64,000 bases of DNA, from NCBI GenBank assembly GCA_958349535.1, contig CATWDJ010000006.1:1-64000 (forward strand), given 5' to 3'. This document shows, in pieces, positions 7,499 through 16,007 of the stretch. Within the stretch, counting starts at the first letter, position 1; each line of letters starts with the position of its first letter. The notes under the pieces were generated by a model. It had not been told where the DNA came from. It did not search any database and was given only the letters and a program-made list of their open reading frames with translations. Position numbers and translations under genes: made by a program. This DNA is from Maccoyibacter sp900556645. Lineage in GTDB: Bacteria; Bacillota; Clostridia; Lachnospirales; Lachnospiraceae.

Positions 7499-8364
7499 GG
7501 CTCGTTCCTCCGTTTTTTAAAACGCCGGATTTGCAGCGTATGGTGGAACACAAAGGGAAGGGATTCAAAGAGATAGAGAACCCGGTCCAGAGAAGTGGAA
7601 AAAGGTCTTGTGTACCACAAAAACAGACGGCACATTAAATAGTTACGGTATTGGGCAAAAGAGTGTCCGGCAGGTGTGGTGTCGCAGAAGGAAAAGCACA
7701 CCGTCAGACCGCAGAGAAAGATACGGCAGTTTTCCGGCAGCACTTTTTCCAGAGCCTGGGTAAATGCCTGCTGCATTTCGGAGTCCCGAAAGGTAATGGA
7801 AGCATTTAAGGTTAAGTCCTGAGGCTGGGCAAACTGACCGGGACAGAAAACAGTCAGCCACCAATGCCGTTTGGACAAATGGGTAAGAAGATGTTCCTGA
7901 TTCAGAAGTTCAATGGAGAGCGGCAGCATCTCTTCCTTCGGAACGGCAGAGAAAACGGCTGTCTTATATTCTGACGGCTTCAAAAGACGGTCACAGCGGT
8001 AGATTCCAATTTCTGCTCCTGCGTGGATACCGTATTGTCCTTTCCAGACCTCAATGAGCCAAGTACGACCCTGATAGTCGAAGTAAACAGGCAATGCGTG
8101 AAAAATCATCTGAAATCCGGCGGCAGTTTTGTCGTAGAGAGCCGTATATCCGAATTCTTTCTGCCATGCATCCGCCGAAGAGGAAAACACGTCACATTCC
8201 GGTTCATAGGTGTAGCCGAAGGGATAGACAAGATTTTCTATCATACAGCACTTGCGGACATGAGACATATCGCATATTTTTTGAATAATCCGGTTTCTGC
8301 GAAGAACCAGAAGAGTAGTAAAAAGTACACAGATAATTAAAATAATTCCGATATATACATACAT
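7495..8364 (-). CDS. DUF4474 domain protein, membrane-anchored
   Basis: The 289-residue product starts with one transmembrane helix (YVYIGIILIICVLFTTLLVL) followed by a domain I recognise as DUF4474, a clostridial family of unknown function. Characteristic stretches are PFGYTYEPECDVFSS, AWQKEFGY, MIFHALPVYFDYQG, LIEVWKGQYG and GAEIGIY. The C-terminal part contains a possible membrane-associated hydrophobic segment and a basic tail (RRFKKRRNEP). It is the first gene of a two-gene transcript with the phosphoesterase. Function cannot be assigned. Confidence 0.8.
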   Translation of the reverse strand: MYVYIGIILIICVLFTTLLVLRRNRIIQKICDMSHVRKCCMIENLVYPFGYTYEPECDVFSSSADAWQKEFGYTALYDKTAAGFQMIFHALPVYFDYQGRTWLIEVWKGQYGIHAGAEIGIYRCDRLLKPSEYKTAVFSAVPKEEMLPLSIELLNQEHLLTHLSKRHWWLTVFCPGQFAQPQDLTLNASITFRDSEMQQAFTQALEKVLPENCRIFLCGLTVCFSFCDTTPAGHSFAQYRNYLMCRLFLWYTRPFSTSLDRVLYLFESLPFVFHHTLQIRRFKKRRNEP

Positions 8365-8463
8365 TACAAAATACCTTTGTATCTTTTTATTATTATATGC
8401 GGAAAGTAGTCAGAGGAAACAAAATGTGGTAAAATCAGAAAAAAGAGAAAAGAGAGTCGATTT

Positions 8464-9291
8464 ATGTATATAGGAAATCATATTTCTTCTGCCAAGGGAT
8501 ACGAGGCAATGGGAAAGCAGGCGGTAAAGCTGGGAGCCAATACCTTGGCTTTTTTTACCAGAAACCCCAGAGGAGGAAAGGCAAAAGCAATCCAGAAAGA
8601 GGATGTGGAGAAATACCGTCAGATTGCAAAAGAATATCAATTCGGAACGGTGGTAGCACATGCACCTTATACCATGAATGCCTGTGCGGCAAGGGACGAC
8701 ATCCGGGAACTGGCATTCAGAATGTTTGCAGAGGATTTGGAACGGATGGAGTATACCCCGAATCAATATTACAATTTCCATCCGGGAGCCCATGTAGGGC
8801 AGGGAGCGGAAATCGGAATTGATAAGATTGCAGAGCTTTTGAATACGGTAATCAAACCGGAACAGACCACAACCATCCTGTTGGAAACCATGGCGGGAAA
8901 GGGAAGCGAAGTGGGAAGAAACTTTCAGGAGCTGCGGGAGATTCTGGACCGTGTAGACCATAAGGAAAAAATAGGTGTCTGTCTGGATACCTGCCATGTG
9001 TGGGACGGTGGATATGACATTGTGAATCATCTGGATGAGGTGCTGACGGAGTTTGATATGGTGATTGGATTGAAAAATCTGCGAGCAGTTCATTTTAATG
9101 ACAGTCTCAATGAATGTGGAAGCCACAAAGACCGCCATGCCAGAATTGGAGAGGGTTGTATTGGGTTAGAAGCCATGAAGCGGATTGCTACCCATGAAAA
9201 ATTAAGAGATTTGCCCTTTATTCTGGAAACCCCAAATGATGATGCAGGATATGCAAAGGAGATAGCACTTATCAGAGAGTGGACGGAATAG
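8464..9291 (+). CDS. nfo: Endonuclease IV (AP endonuclease family 2)
   Basis: The 275-residue product is a zinc-dependent TIM-barrel AP endonuclease for base-excision repair. Expected metal-ligand segments are present in order: VAHAPYTMN, NFHPGAHVGQG, LLETMAGKGSEVG, CLDTCHVWDGGYD, AVHFNDSLNECGSHKDRHA and ILETPND. Length is normal. It reads away from the divergent DUF4474 gene from an intergenic region of about 100 bases, with GAAAAGAGAG upstream of the ATG as ribosome binding site. Confidence 0.96.
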   Translation: MYIGNHISSAKGYEAMGKQAVKLGANTLAFFTRNPRGGKAKAIQKEDVEKYRQIAKEYQFGTVVAHAPYTMNACAARDDIRELAFRMFAEDLERMEYTPNQYYNFHPGAHVGQGAEIGIDKIAELLNTVIKPEQTTTILLETMAGKGSEVGRNFQELREILDRVDHKEKIGVCLDTCHVWDGGYDIVNHLDEVLTEFDMVIGLKNLRAVHFNDSLNECGSHKDRHARIGEGCIGLEAMKRIATHEKLRDLPFILETPNDDAGYAKEIALIREWTE

Positions 9292-9393
9292 AAAAGAAAT
9301 TATTTCCAAAAGGTTAAAGTATCAGGGGCTCGTTCCGATATAGTAAATAAGAAAGCGGAGCTTCTAATTTAACATACCATGGAGGGATTGAAT

Positions 9394-9996
9394 ATGAGTA
9401 CAATTAATAATGTGACAGCAGCTTATGCTGCAAGTACAAGCTACACCAGTAAGACTACTGTAAAAAAGGATAATACAGAAGTCAGTACAGAGACAGCTTA
9501 CAAAGAAGATGTGGCAGCAGTTTATGAAAAGAGCAGTGCATCCGCCGGAAATCAGAAAGTGGATAATCAGGCATTGATTCAGCGGATGAAAGCAGATGCG
9601 GAGCAGAGAACTTCCCAGCTGAGAAGTCTGGTAGAGCAGATGATGCAGAAGCAGGGAGTTGCCATCGGAAAAGCAGATGATATGTGGTCATTTCTGGCAA
9701 GCGGAGATTTTACTGTAACACCGGAGGTAAAAGCACAGGCACAGGCAGACATTGCAGAGGACGGATATTGGGGAGTGAATCAGACTTCAGACCGTATTGT
9801 GGAATTTGCAAAAGCTTTGACCGGAGGAGATGCATCCAAGGCAGATGAGATGTTAGAAGCTTTTGAAAAAGGCTTTAAACTGGCTACCAAGGCATGGGGA
9901 AAAGAACTTCCTTCCATTTCCAGCAGAACCTACGATGCCGTAGTAGAAAAATTTAAACAGTGGAAAAACGAAGGAACTACTGAGACAGAAGCATAA
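9394..9996 (+). CDS. Conserved protein of unknown function
   Basis: The 200-residue product has a Ser/Thr-rich, low-complexity N terminus (about 60 residues), a helical middle (LIQRMKADAEQRTSQLRSLVEQMM) and a better conserved C-terminal domain with GYWGVNQTSDRI, FAKALTGGD, GFKLATKAWG and TYDAVVEKF. I have the impression of related proteins in other Lachnospiraceae but know no function. No signal peptide or membrane helix is seen. The start at 9394 has GGAGGG 7 bases upstream; an ATG at 9379 lies on that site. It is monocistronic with its own strong terminator. Confidence 0.75.
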   Translation: MSTINNVTAAYAASTSYTSKTTVKKDNTEVSTETAYKEDVAAVYEKSSASAGNQKVDNQALIQRMKADAEQRTSQLRSLVEQMMQKQGVAIGKADDMWSFLASGDFTVTPEVKAQAQADIAEDGYWGVNQTSDRIVEFAKALTGGDASKADEMLEAFEKGFKLATKAWGKELPSISSRTYDAVVEKFKQWKNEGTTETEA

Positions 9997-10026
9997 TCTT
10001 TGAAGAAAAGATAGTATTATAAAATG

Positions 10027-10056
10027 GGACAGATGTTTGAACATCTGTCCTTTTTT
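10027..10056 (+). terminator. Intrinsic terminator
   Basis: A perfect 10-bp stem (10027-10036 with 10041-10050), TTGA loop and six T residues end the transcript of the preceding conserved gene. Confidence 0.95.
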
Positions 10057-10073
10057 GGAAAAAATTGAGGACT

Positions 10074-10101
10074 TGACATTTTGTATAAATATAGATACAG
10101 T
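10074..10101 (+). promoter_or_regulatory. Candidate promoter of ispE
   Basis: TTGACA at 10074-10079 is followed after 16 bases by a weak -10 box TACAGT (10096-10101). The consensus -35 makes a promoter likely, but the -10 assignment is uncertain because the region is rich in TATA-like words. Confidence 0.5.
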
Positions 10102-10130
10102 ATATTGTATACAAAGTACAGGAGTAAAAC

Positions 10131-11003
10131 ATGGATGAGTTAAAATTAAAAGCATTGGCAAAAATAAATATTGGTTTGGACGTTTTGGGAAAAAGAGAAG
10201 ACGGATATCATGAGGTGCGAATGATTATGCAGACCATACATCTTTATGACTGGCTGACTATCAAAAAGTCAAAAGAGCCGGGGATTCGTATTTCCACAAA
10301 CCTGTACTATCTTCCGGTAAATGAAAACAATCTGATTTACCGGGCAGCAGACCTTTTGATGAAAGAATTTTCCATTGGAGAAGGATTGGATATTGAACTG
10401 GAAAAACACATACCGGTAGCGGCAGGCATGGCAGGAGGAAGTACGGATGCGGCTGCGGCACTTTATGGAATCAATAAAATGTTCCATTTAAAGTTGTCCA
10501 TGGAGCAATTAAAAGAGCGGGGCGTAAAGCTGGGGGCAGATGTGCCTTATTGTCTCATGCGTGGAACCGCATTGGCAGAGGGAATCGGCGAGAAATTAAG
10601 TGTGTTGCCTCCGGCACCGAAATGTCCGGTACTTGTGGCAAAACCGGGAGTTTCCGTATCTACCAAATTCGTATATGAAAATCTGAAATTAGATGGGGAG
10701 ACACCCCATCCCGACATTGATGCTTTGATAGAGGATATTCGGGATAAGAATCTTCATCAGATGGCGGCGGATATGGGAAATGTTTTAGAAACGGTAACCA
10801 TTCCCAATTATCCCGAGATTGCAAAGATAAAAGAAACCATGATACAGGCAGGTGCTTTAAATGCTATGATGAGCGGAAGCGGACCTACGGTATTTGGTTT
10901 ATTTGAGGATATGAAAACTGCCAAGAAGGCTTTTAAGGAAGTGAAAAAGACGGGTCTTGCAAAGCAGTTGTATCTTACGAATATTTATAACAACAGAAAG
11001 TAG
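10131..11003 (+). CDS. ispE: 4-diphosphocytidyl-2-C-methyl-D-erythritol kinase
   Basis: The 290-residue product is a GHMP kinase of the non-mevalonate isoprenoid pathway. The N-terminal AKINIGLDVLGKREDGYHEV and the glycine-rich ATP loop PVAAGMAGGSTDAAA (about residues 92-106) are diagnostic of IspE, as is ADVPYCLMRGTALAEGIGE. The C-terminal GHMP motif MSGSGPTVFGLF is intact. The gene is followed 8 bases later by a GntR regulator, a pairing that may just reflect shared transcription. AGGAG lies about 7 bases before the ATG. Confidence 0.96.
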   Translation: MDELKLKALAKINIGLDVLGKREDGYHEVRMIMQTIHLYDWLTIKKSKEPGIRISTNLYYLPVNENNLIYRAADLLMKEFSIGEGLDIELEKHIPVAAGMAGGSTDAAAALYGINKMFHLKLSMEQLKERGVKLGADVPYCLMRGTALAEGIGEKLSVLPPAPKCPVLVAKPGVSVSTKFVYENLKLDGETPHPDIDALIEDIRDKNLHQMAADMGNVLETVTIPNYPEIAKIKETMIQAGALNAMMSGSGPTVFGLFEDMKTAKKAFKEVKKTGLAKQLYLTNIYNNRK

Positions 11004-11011
11004 GGGATTAT

Positions 11012-11686
11012 ATGACAGACAATTTAGAACTGAATATGGATGCGTATCTTCCGTTACGGGATGTCGTATTTCATACTTTGAGAGAAGCGATTTTAAAGGG
11101 TGAGCTAAAGCCGGGGGAGAGATTAATGGAATTACAGCTTGCCTCTAAGCTGGGGGTTTCCAGAACACCTATCCGAGAGGCAATCCGTATGCTGGAGCAG
11201 GAAGGGTTGGCGGTAACCATTCCCCGCAAAGGTGCGGAAGTTGCCAAAATGACGGAAAAGGATATGGAGGATGTACTGCAAATCCGTGAGGTGTTGGATG
11301 AATTGGCGGTATCTCTGGCATGTGATAATATCAGCGAAGAGGAAATGCAGGAGTTGGAACGGAATATGATACGTTTTGAAAACAGTATCAAATCCGGGGA
11401 TTTAAAAAGTCTGGCACAGACGGATGTGGAATTCCATGATGTGATTTACCGTGCCACAAACAATGTAAAATTGATGAATATGCTGAATAATCTGCGGGAG
11501 CAGATTTACCGTTACCGTGTGGAATATCTGAAGGATGAAAAGGCATATCCGGTATTAATGAAAGAGCATCGTGCTATAGTGGCGGCTTTAAAACGGCGGG
11601 ATAAAGCAAAGGTAACGGAGGCCATGAAAGTCCATGTAGAAAATCAGGCAGATGTGGTCAAGAAAATGATTCGGGAGCAGAGCTGA
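11012..11686 (+). CDS. GntR-family regulator, FadR/FCD subfamily
   Basis: The 224-residue product has an N-terminal winged helix (LREAILKGELKPGERLMELQLASKLGVSRTPIREAIRMLEQEGL) and a C-terminal all-helical FCD ligand domain. Metal-coordinating residues of that domain are suggested by D and H in QTDVEFHDVIYRA, H in KEHRAIVAALKRRD and H in AMKVHVENQ. Ligands of this family are usually small carboxylates such as sugar acids or lactate, but the effector here is unknown. It is likely cotranscribed with ispE, with no target gene obvious nearby. Confidence 0.88.
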   Translation: MTDNLELNMDAYLPLRDVVFHTLREAILKGELKPGERLMELQLASKLGVSRTPIREAIRMLEQEGLAVTIPRKGAEVAKMTEKDMEDVLQIREVLDELAVSLACDNISEEEMQELERNMIRFENSIKSGDLKSLAQTDVEFHDVIYRATNNVKLMNMLNNLREQIYRYRVEYLKDEKAYPVLMKEHRAIVAALKRRDKAKVTEAMKVHVENQADVVKKMIREQS

Positions 11687-11716
11687 CCGTATAAAAACAG
11701 GAAAAATGAGGATATT

Positions 11717-11745
11717 AAAAGAGATAAGAGATACTTATCTCTTTT
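11717..11745 (+). terminator. Intrinsic terminator
   Basis: A 12-bp stem (11717-11728 with 11734-11745) with a 5-base loop ends in a T-rich run. It closes the ispE-GntR transcript just before the foldback element. Confidence 0.85.
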
Positions 11746-11754
11746 TTATTTGAA

Positions 11755-12233
11755 GAATTAATCATTATAAATTTCATATTTACAATGCTAAGCATATCTT
11801 GTATATGCCATGTAACTGTTATAGATGATGCAGAATGATGTATTGACGTAGTGTGAACAAATTCTGAGGATTGTTTGCGAGACATTCTATTTTGTGCTTT
11901 TTTCAGTGTTCGACCATTTCTCGTGACTGTCCGTCACTTAGAGACTTATGCTCAGACCTTTTAGTTTCTCCGCAAGGAGCAGGTTTACAAAGTTGATATC
12001 AGAATGCTGCGTCCAAAACTCGCAAAAAAGATAATAAATATGTTTCAAGCTGTCTGCTCAAACAGTTGTCCGCAGCATTCCCATTTTGTAAATCTGTTCC
12101 TTGGGAGAAACACAAAGCTCTTCGGACACAAGTCTTGCAAGTGACGGACAGTCACGGGAAATTGCTCGAACCTTGAAAAAACACAAATTATCACAAATGT
12201 TTAGCATTGTAAATATGAAATTTGTAATAATTC
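11755..12233. repeat. 479-bp non-coding foldback (MITE-like) element
   Basis: The gap between the GntR gene and gerAA holds a long imperfect palindrome. Perfectly paired anchors are 23 bp at the ends (11769-11791 with 12201-12223), 16 bp in the middle (11922-11937 with 12141-12156) and 10 bp near the centre (12002-12011 with 12071-12080), with imperfect pairing between. The central loop is about 59 bases. The left arm carries roughly 90 extra bases near its outer end, including a small hairpin (11792-11808). No significant open reading frame lies inside. It may be a MITE-like element, two converging copies of a repeat, or a structured RNA gene. Confidence 0.75.
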
Positions 12234-12265
12234 ATAATGTGAAATAAAAAAAGAAAGGAGACGTT

Positions 12266-13762
12266 ATGGAGACTGAAAAAAAGCAGAAAATCACAGGAGA
12301 TATCCGGGTTGACGGAGCGGCGTTCCTTTCCATGTATGAAAATTGCAGTGATTTAAAACACAACGAAATCTATTTGGGAGAAAACCACGATATCTCCTGT
12401 CTGGTATTTTTTATAGAGACTACCATTGGAAATATGCTGGTGGATGAGACCGTTTTGAGCCGGATGATAGATATGCTCTGTACAATGACGGAGGAAGAGG
12501 TCTATGAGGCTTTGGAGAAAAACAGCTTTGGAGCGGTGGATGTGTCTTATCTTACCACTTTGGAGGATGCCTCCACCGCCATGCTGTCAGGGGCGGCTCT
12601 GGTGATGGTGGACGGGTTTGACCGTGCCATCAAGGTTTCAGATAAGGGATATCCGGGTATGGGAGTAGGGGAAGCCGATTCCGAGAAGGTGGTACGGGGG
12701 TCCAATGAGGGGTTTTGTGATTCGGTAAAGGCAAATATAGCTTTGGTGAGAAAACGGCTCCGTACGCCTCAAATGAAGGCCCTGGAGCGGAAAGCGGGAG
12801 TGCGGAGCAATACCAATCTTTGTCTGCTTTACATGGAGGGAATTGCACCGGAAAGTGTGTTACAGGAGATTGACCGGAGACTGAAGAATTTTGAAATTGA
12901 CGGTGTCATGGACAGCGGTGTCATAGAACAGCTTTCGGAAAAATCGTGGCTGTCTCCCTTTCCCCAATTTCAGACCACTTTGAGACCGGACAGGGCAGCA
13001 ATGGCATTGCTGGAGGGGCGGGTGGTGTTGCTCTGCGACAACTCTCCGGTGGCATTGATTATGCCCACAGATTACAATTCCTTTATACAGACCAGTGATG
13101 ATTATTATAATCGGTTTGAAATTGCTTCTTTTAGCCGGGTAATTCGTTATTTGGCATCCTTTTTTGCTATGACTCTGCCGGGATTGTATCTGGCGGTGAC
13201 AAATTTTCATACCCAGATATTGCCCACCACGCTGATTTTATCCTTTGCGGCGGCGAGACAGGGAGTGCCATTTCCCGCAGTGGTGGAAGTGATTTTGATG
13301 GAAATATCCTTTGAGCTTTTGCGGGAGGCGGGAGTGCGGCTGCCGGGAGCCATGGGGAACACCATTGGGATTGTGGGCGGTCTGATTATCGGACAGGCAG
13401 CAGTAGAAGCCAATATAGTCAGTCCGGTGGTGGTAATCATTGTGGCATTTACTGCACTTTGTTCCTTTGCCATTCCCAACGAGGAATTTGCCACGGCATT
13501 TCGGTTGTTAAAGTTTTTCTTTATCCTGATGAGTGCTTGGCTGGGATTCTTCGGATTTTTGGTAGCACTTTTGGTGGTGTTGGTGCATCTGGCACATTTA
13601 AAGAGCTTCGGGATTCCTTATCTGATGCCTTTTGTGGGAGCGGATTTGACCAACTATCAGGACGAGAGGGATTCCCTTTTCAAAATGCCGGTTTTTTATC
13701 TGACAAAACGTCCCATTTTTGCCAGCCGGAAAAATAAAACCCGTCTAAGGAGGAAAAAATAG
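12266..13762 (+). CDS. gerAA: GerA-type spore germination protein, A subunit
   Basis: The 498-residue product is a GerA family germinant-receptor A subunit. A hydrophilic N-terminal half (VRKRLRTPQMKALERKAGVRSNTNLCLLYMEGIA) is followed by the conserved FETTLRPD-like stretch, PVALIMPTDYNSFIQTSDDYYNRF, and a membrane domain with several helices (YLASFFAMTLPGLYLAV, FTALCSFAIP and others). It acts in the inner membrane of the spore together with B and C subunits encoded next. AAAGGAG is about 6 bases before the ATG. The promoter probably lies within or beside the foldback element. Confidence 0.93.
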   Translation: METEKKQKITGDIRVDGAAFLSMYENCSDLKHNEIYLGENHDISCLVFFIETTIGNMLVDETVLSRMIDMLCTMTEEEVYEALEKNSFGAVDVSYLTTLEDASTAMLSGAALVMVDGFDRAIKVSDKGYPGMGVGEADSEKVVRGSNEGFCDSVKANIALVRKRLRTPQMKALERKAGVRSNTNLCLLYMEGIAPESVLQEIDRRLKNFEIDGVMDSGVIEQLSEKSWLSPFPQFQTTLRPDRAAMALLEGRVVLLCDNSPVALIMPTDYNSFIQTSDDYYNRFEIASFSRVIRYLASFFAMTLPGLYLAVTNFHTQILPTTLILSFAAARQGVPFPAVVEVILMEISFELLREAGVRLPGAMGNTIGIVGGLIIGQAAVEANIVSPVVVIIVAFTALCSFAIPNEEFATAFRLLKFFFILMSAWLGFFGFLVALLVVLVHLAHLKSFGIPYLMPFVGADLTNYQDERDSLFKMPVFYLTKRPIFASRKNKTRLRRKK

Positions 13763-13763
13763 C

Positions 13764-14852
13764 ATGTTTGCCAGCAACGGTAAAATATCCATACGTCAGA
13801 TAAAGAGACTAATGCTTTTTAATATTTTTGGAATTTCTTCGCTGATGCTGCCCCAGATGCTGGCTGCGGAAAGCGGGTTAGATGGAGCGATGGCAATTCT
13901 GGTGGGAATGACCGTGGGGTTTCTGTTTCTGGCTCTGTTGGACAGGGTTATGTTGCAGATGGGAACGGATTATTATGGGTATCTGAAAAGTGCTTTTGGG
14001 AGAGTTGGGTCGGATTTATGCTGTATTTTTTATTTTTTTTACAGTGTCTGTCTCAGTGGATTTGCGGCATATAGTATCTGTCAGATTATCGTGAAGCATC
14101 TGTTACGGGATGAATCCTTTGCTTTGGTTTTATTAGTACTTCTGGTTACGGGAGCCTATGGTGTATATGGAGGATTGGAATGCCGGGGAAGGGTGTATGA
14201 GATTCTGTTTACACTGTTGGCGGTCTTGTTGTTTTTGATGCTGGCACTTTCTATATCTAATGTAGAACCGGACCGTTTATCTCCGGTTTTTTATAGTGAT
14301 GGAATGGCTTTTTTAAAAAGCAGTTATCTGTCCTTTGGTTTCTTTTCTCTGATTTTTTTTGTTTTGTTTTTGAAACCCTATTGCGTAGGAAAGGAAAAAC
14401 TGAGTGCGGCTATGGGAAAGATACTCTTGATTTTGGGGATTTTATTGTGTGTCATCTATTTGATTTTGACAGGGGTTTTCGGCAGCCGGGCACTGGCAGA
14501 TATCCCAGCGGCAATTATTACTCTTATGAGCATGGTGGAAATCCCTGGGGGATTTTTGGAACGGTTGGATGCCGCCATGGTGGGACTTTGGTTTTTTGCT
14601 ATTTATGCTTTGATGGACAATACGATTTTTTATGCGGTAGATATTTTTATGAATACATTAAAGGTAGGTAGAAAACGCTATCCGGCACTTTTGACGTTGT
14701 TTTTGGTCTATGCGGTTGCCGCAGAATGTCAAAATTCCATTTTCTTTTTAAATCTTTTAAAACAGCTTTTCTGCTACGTGGGAATTCCTCTGGTGGTTCT
14801 GATTCCTCTGTTGGCATGGGGAAGGATGAAAGGAGGAAAAAGGGATGAATAA
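13764..14852 (+). CDS. gerAB: Spore germination permease-like protein, B subunit
   Basis: The 362-residue product is a GerAB/YndE-type amino acid permease-like protein (APC superfamily) with about ten hydrophobic segments. It begins with the typical ISIRQIKRLMLFNIFGISSLMLPQML and continues through LDRVMLQMGTDYYGYLKSAFGRVG. It is the probable germinant-sensing subunit of the receptor. It starts 1 base after gerAA and overlaps gerAC by 8 bases, so the three form one operon. The germinant cannot be predicted. Confidence 0.92.
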   Translation: MFASNGKISIRQIKRLMLFNIFGISSLMLPQMLAAESGLDGAMAILVGMTVGFLFLALLDRVMLQMGTDYYGYLKSAFGRVGSDLCCIFYFFYSVCLSGFAAYSICQIIVKHLLRDESFALVLLVLLVTGAYGVYGGLECRGRVYEILFTLLAVLLFLMLALSISNVEPDRLSPVFYSDGMAFLKSSYLSFGFFSLIFFVLFLKPYCVGKEKLSAAMGKILLILGILLCVIYLILTGVFGSRALADIPAAIITLMSMVEIPGGFLERLDAAMVGLWFFAIYALMDNTIFYAVDIFMNTLKVGRKRYPALLTLFLVYAVAAECQNSIFFLNLLKQLFCYVGIPLVVLIPLLAWGRMKGGKRDE

Positions 14853-15912
14853 AAAAATCTTGATACTACTTTTGTCAGGAATTTTACTGTGCTTAGGCGG
14901 GTGCGGCAACAATGAGCTGGAAAATCGGAGTTTTCCTCTGGCGGTGGGAATGGAGACTGCCGACGAAGAGAGCCGGATGGTTTTTAATTTTCCCGTGCTG
15001 TCAGAGATTGCAAACGAAAATGCAGATGGCAGCTATATGTCTACTGCATCTATGACAGGAAAAGATTTTTTTACCATAGAAAACAACTATGCCAAAAGTG
15101 ATTCCAAGACCATTGATTTTTCTCACTGCAAAGCATTGGTAATCGGAGAAAACTTTTTTGAAGATGAAAAGAAGATGGATGCGTTGGTAAGTTATCTTCA
15201 AAATCAGAATCGTGTGGCACGGAACACCTATCTTTTTATCACGAAGCTTCCTATGGAAGAACTGTTTGCCATGGACGAGAATCTGGAAAAACCTCTGGGA
15301 ACTTATTTGGAGGAACTGTTGGAAAGCGATGAGAGTTTAAAAAATAAGCAGATTATGACTCTGGGAAAATATATGGATGAGCAAAAAAACAGAAAAGAAA
15401 TCATCTATATTCCGGTTATCGGAAACCAGAATGATTCTCCGGCAGTAACCGGAGCCTATGTGGTTCGTTACGGAAAAGCATTGGGAGAAACGGATACCAG
15501 AATGGCATTGGCAAGTGCCTTTGTGGAAGGAAAGCTGGAAAAGGGATTTTATGAGGATACCAAGGGAAATCAATGGGAATTAAAACAGATAAAGTCCATT
15601 TATGAAATCCAAAAAAGGGAAGAAGAAATTGATATTACTGTGACGGTTTCGCTGGAGGCTGCCCTTAAAAATGGAAGAATACAGGATGTCTGGGAGCAGG
15701 AGAAGAAGGAAGCGGAATTGAAAAAAGAATTAGAAGCGGCTTTGGCACAGGCAGAAAAGAAGGCGAAAAAGCAGGGCTATGATTTTACCAACAGTTATAA
15801 AAAAACCGGAAATCATGCCAGAGAAATATATCGACTCTATCAGGAGCAATATGATGCCTATGAAAAGGACAGCAGAATTACTGTTGTGGTGGAGCCGGCT
15901 GTCACAAATTAA
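14845..15912 (+). CDS. gerAC: GerAC-type germination lipoprotein, C subunit
   Basis: The 355-residue product has a lipoprotein signal (KILILLLSGILLCLGGC, lipobox cysteine at about residue 20) followed by GNNELENRSFPLAVGMET, the typical GerAC opening. Central and C-terminal parts fit the GerAC family (FFTIENNYAKSDSKTIDFSHCKALVIGE; YEIQKREEEIDITVTVSLEA; REIYRLYQEQYD). It completes the receptor on the outer face of the spore inner membrane. Overlap with gerAB supports coupled translation. Confidence 0.92.
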   Translation: MNKKILILLLSGILLCLGGCGNNELENRSFPLAVGMETADEESRMVFNFPVLSEIANENADGSYMSTASMTGKDFFTIENNYAKSDSKTIDFSHCKALVIGENFFEDEKKMDALVSYLQNQNRVARNTYLFITKLPMEELFAMDENLEKPLGTYLEELLESDESLKNKQIMTLGKYMDEQKNRKEIIYIPVIGNQNDSPAVTGAYVVRYGKALGETDTRMALASAFVEGKLEKGFYEDTKGNQWELKQIKSIYEIQKREEEIDITVTVSLEAALKNGRIQDVWEQEKKEAELKKELEAALAQAEKKAKKQGYDFTNSYKKTGNHAREIYRLYQEQYDAYEKDSRITVVVEPAVTN

Positions 15913-16007
15913 AAATAGATGTTTAGAATCCTTTTTTTTCGGGAAGTCTTATTTTACCAAAGGGAATCAGAGAGATTCCCCTACATATGGCAGAAAGAGG
16001 GAAGACA

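Noticed and set aside
8410..9138. 242-residue minus-strand open frame
   Set aside because: It mirrors the endonuclease IV gene, which has full family motifs on the plus strand.
11755..12233. Degenerate insertion sequence with transposase
   Set aside because: No transposase-like reading frame or fragment is visible; the region is purely a foldback structure.
15962..15980. Terminator before spoIIR (GGGAATC / GATTCCC hairpin)
   Set aside because: The 7-bp stem has no T tract after it, so termination is not supported.
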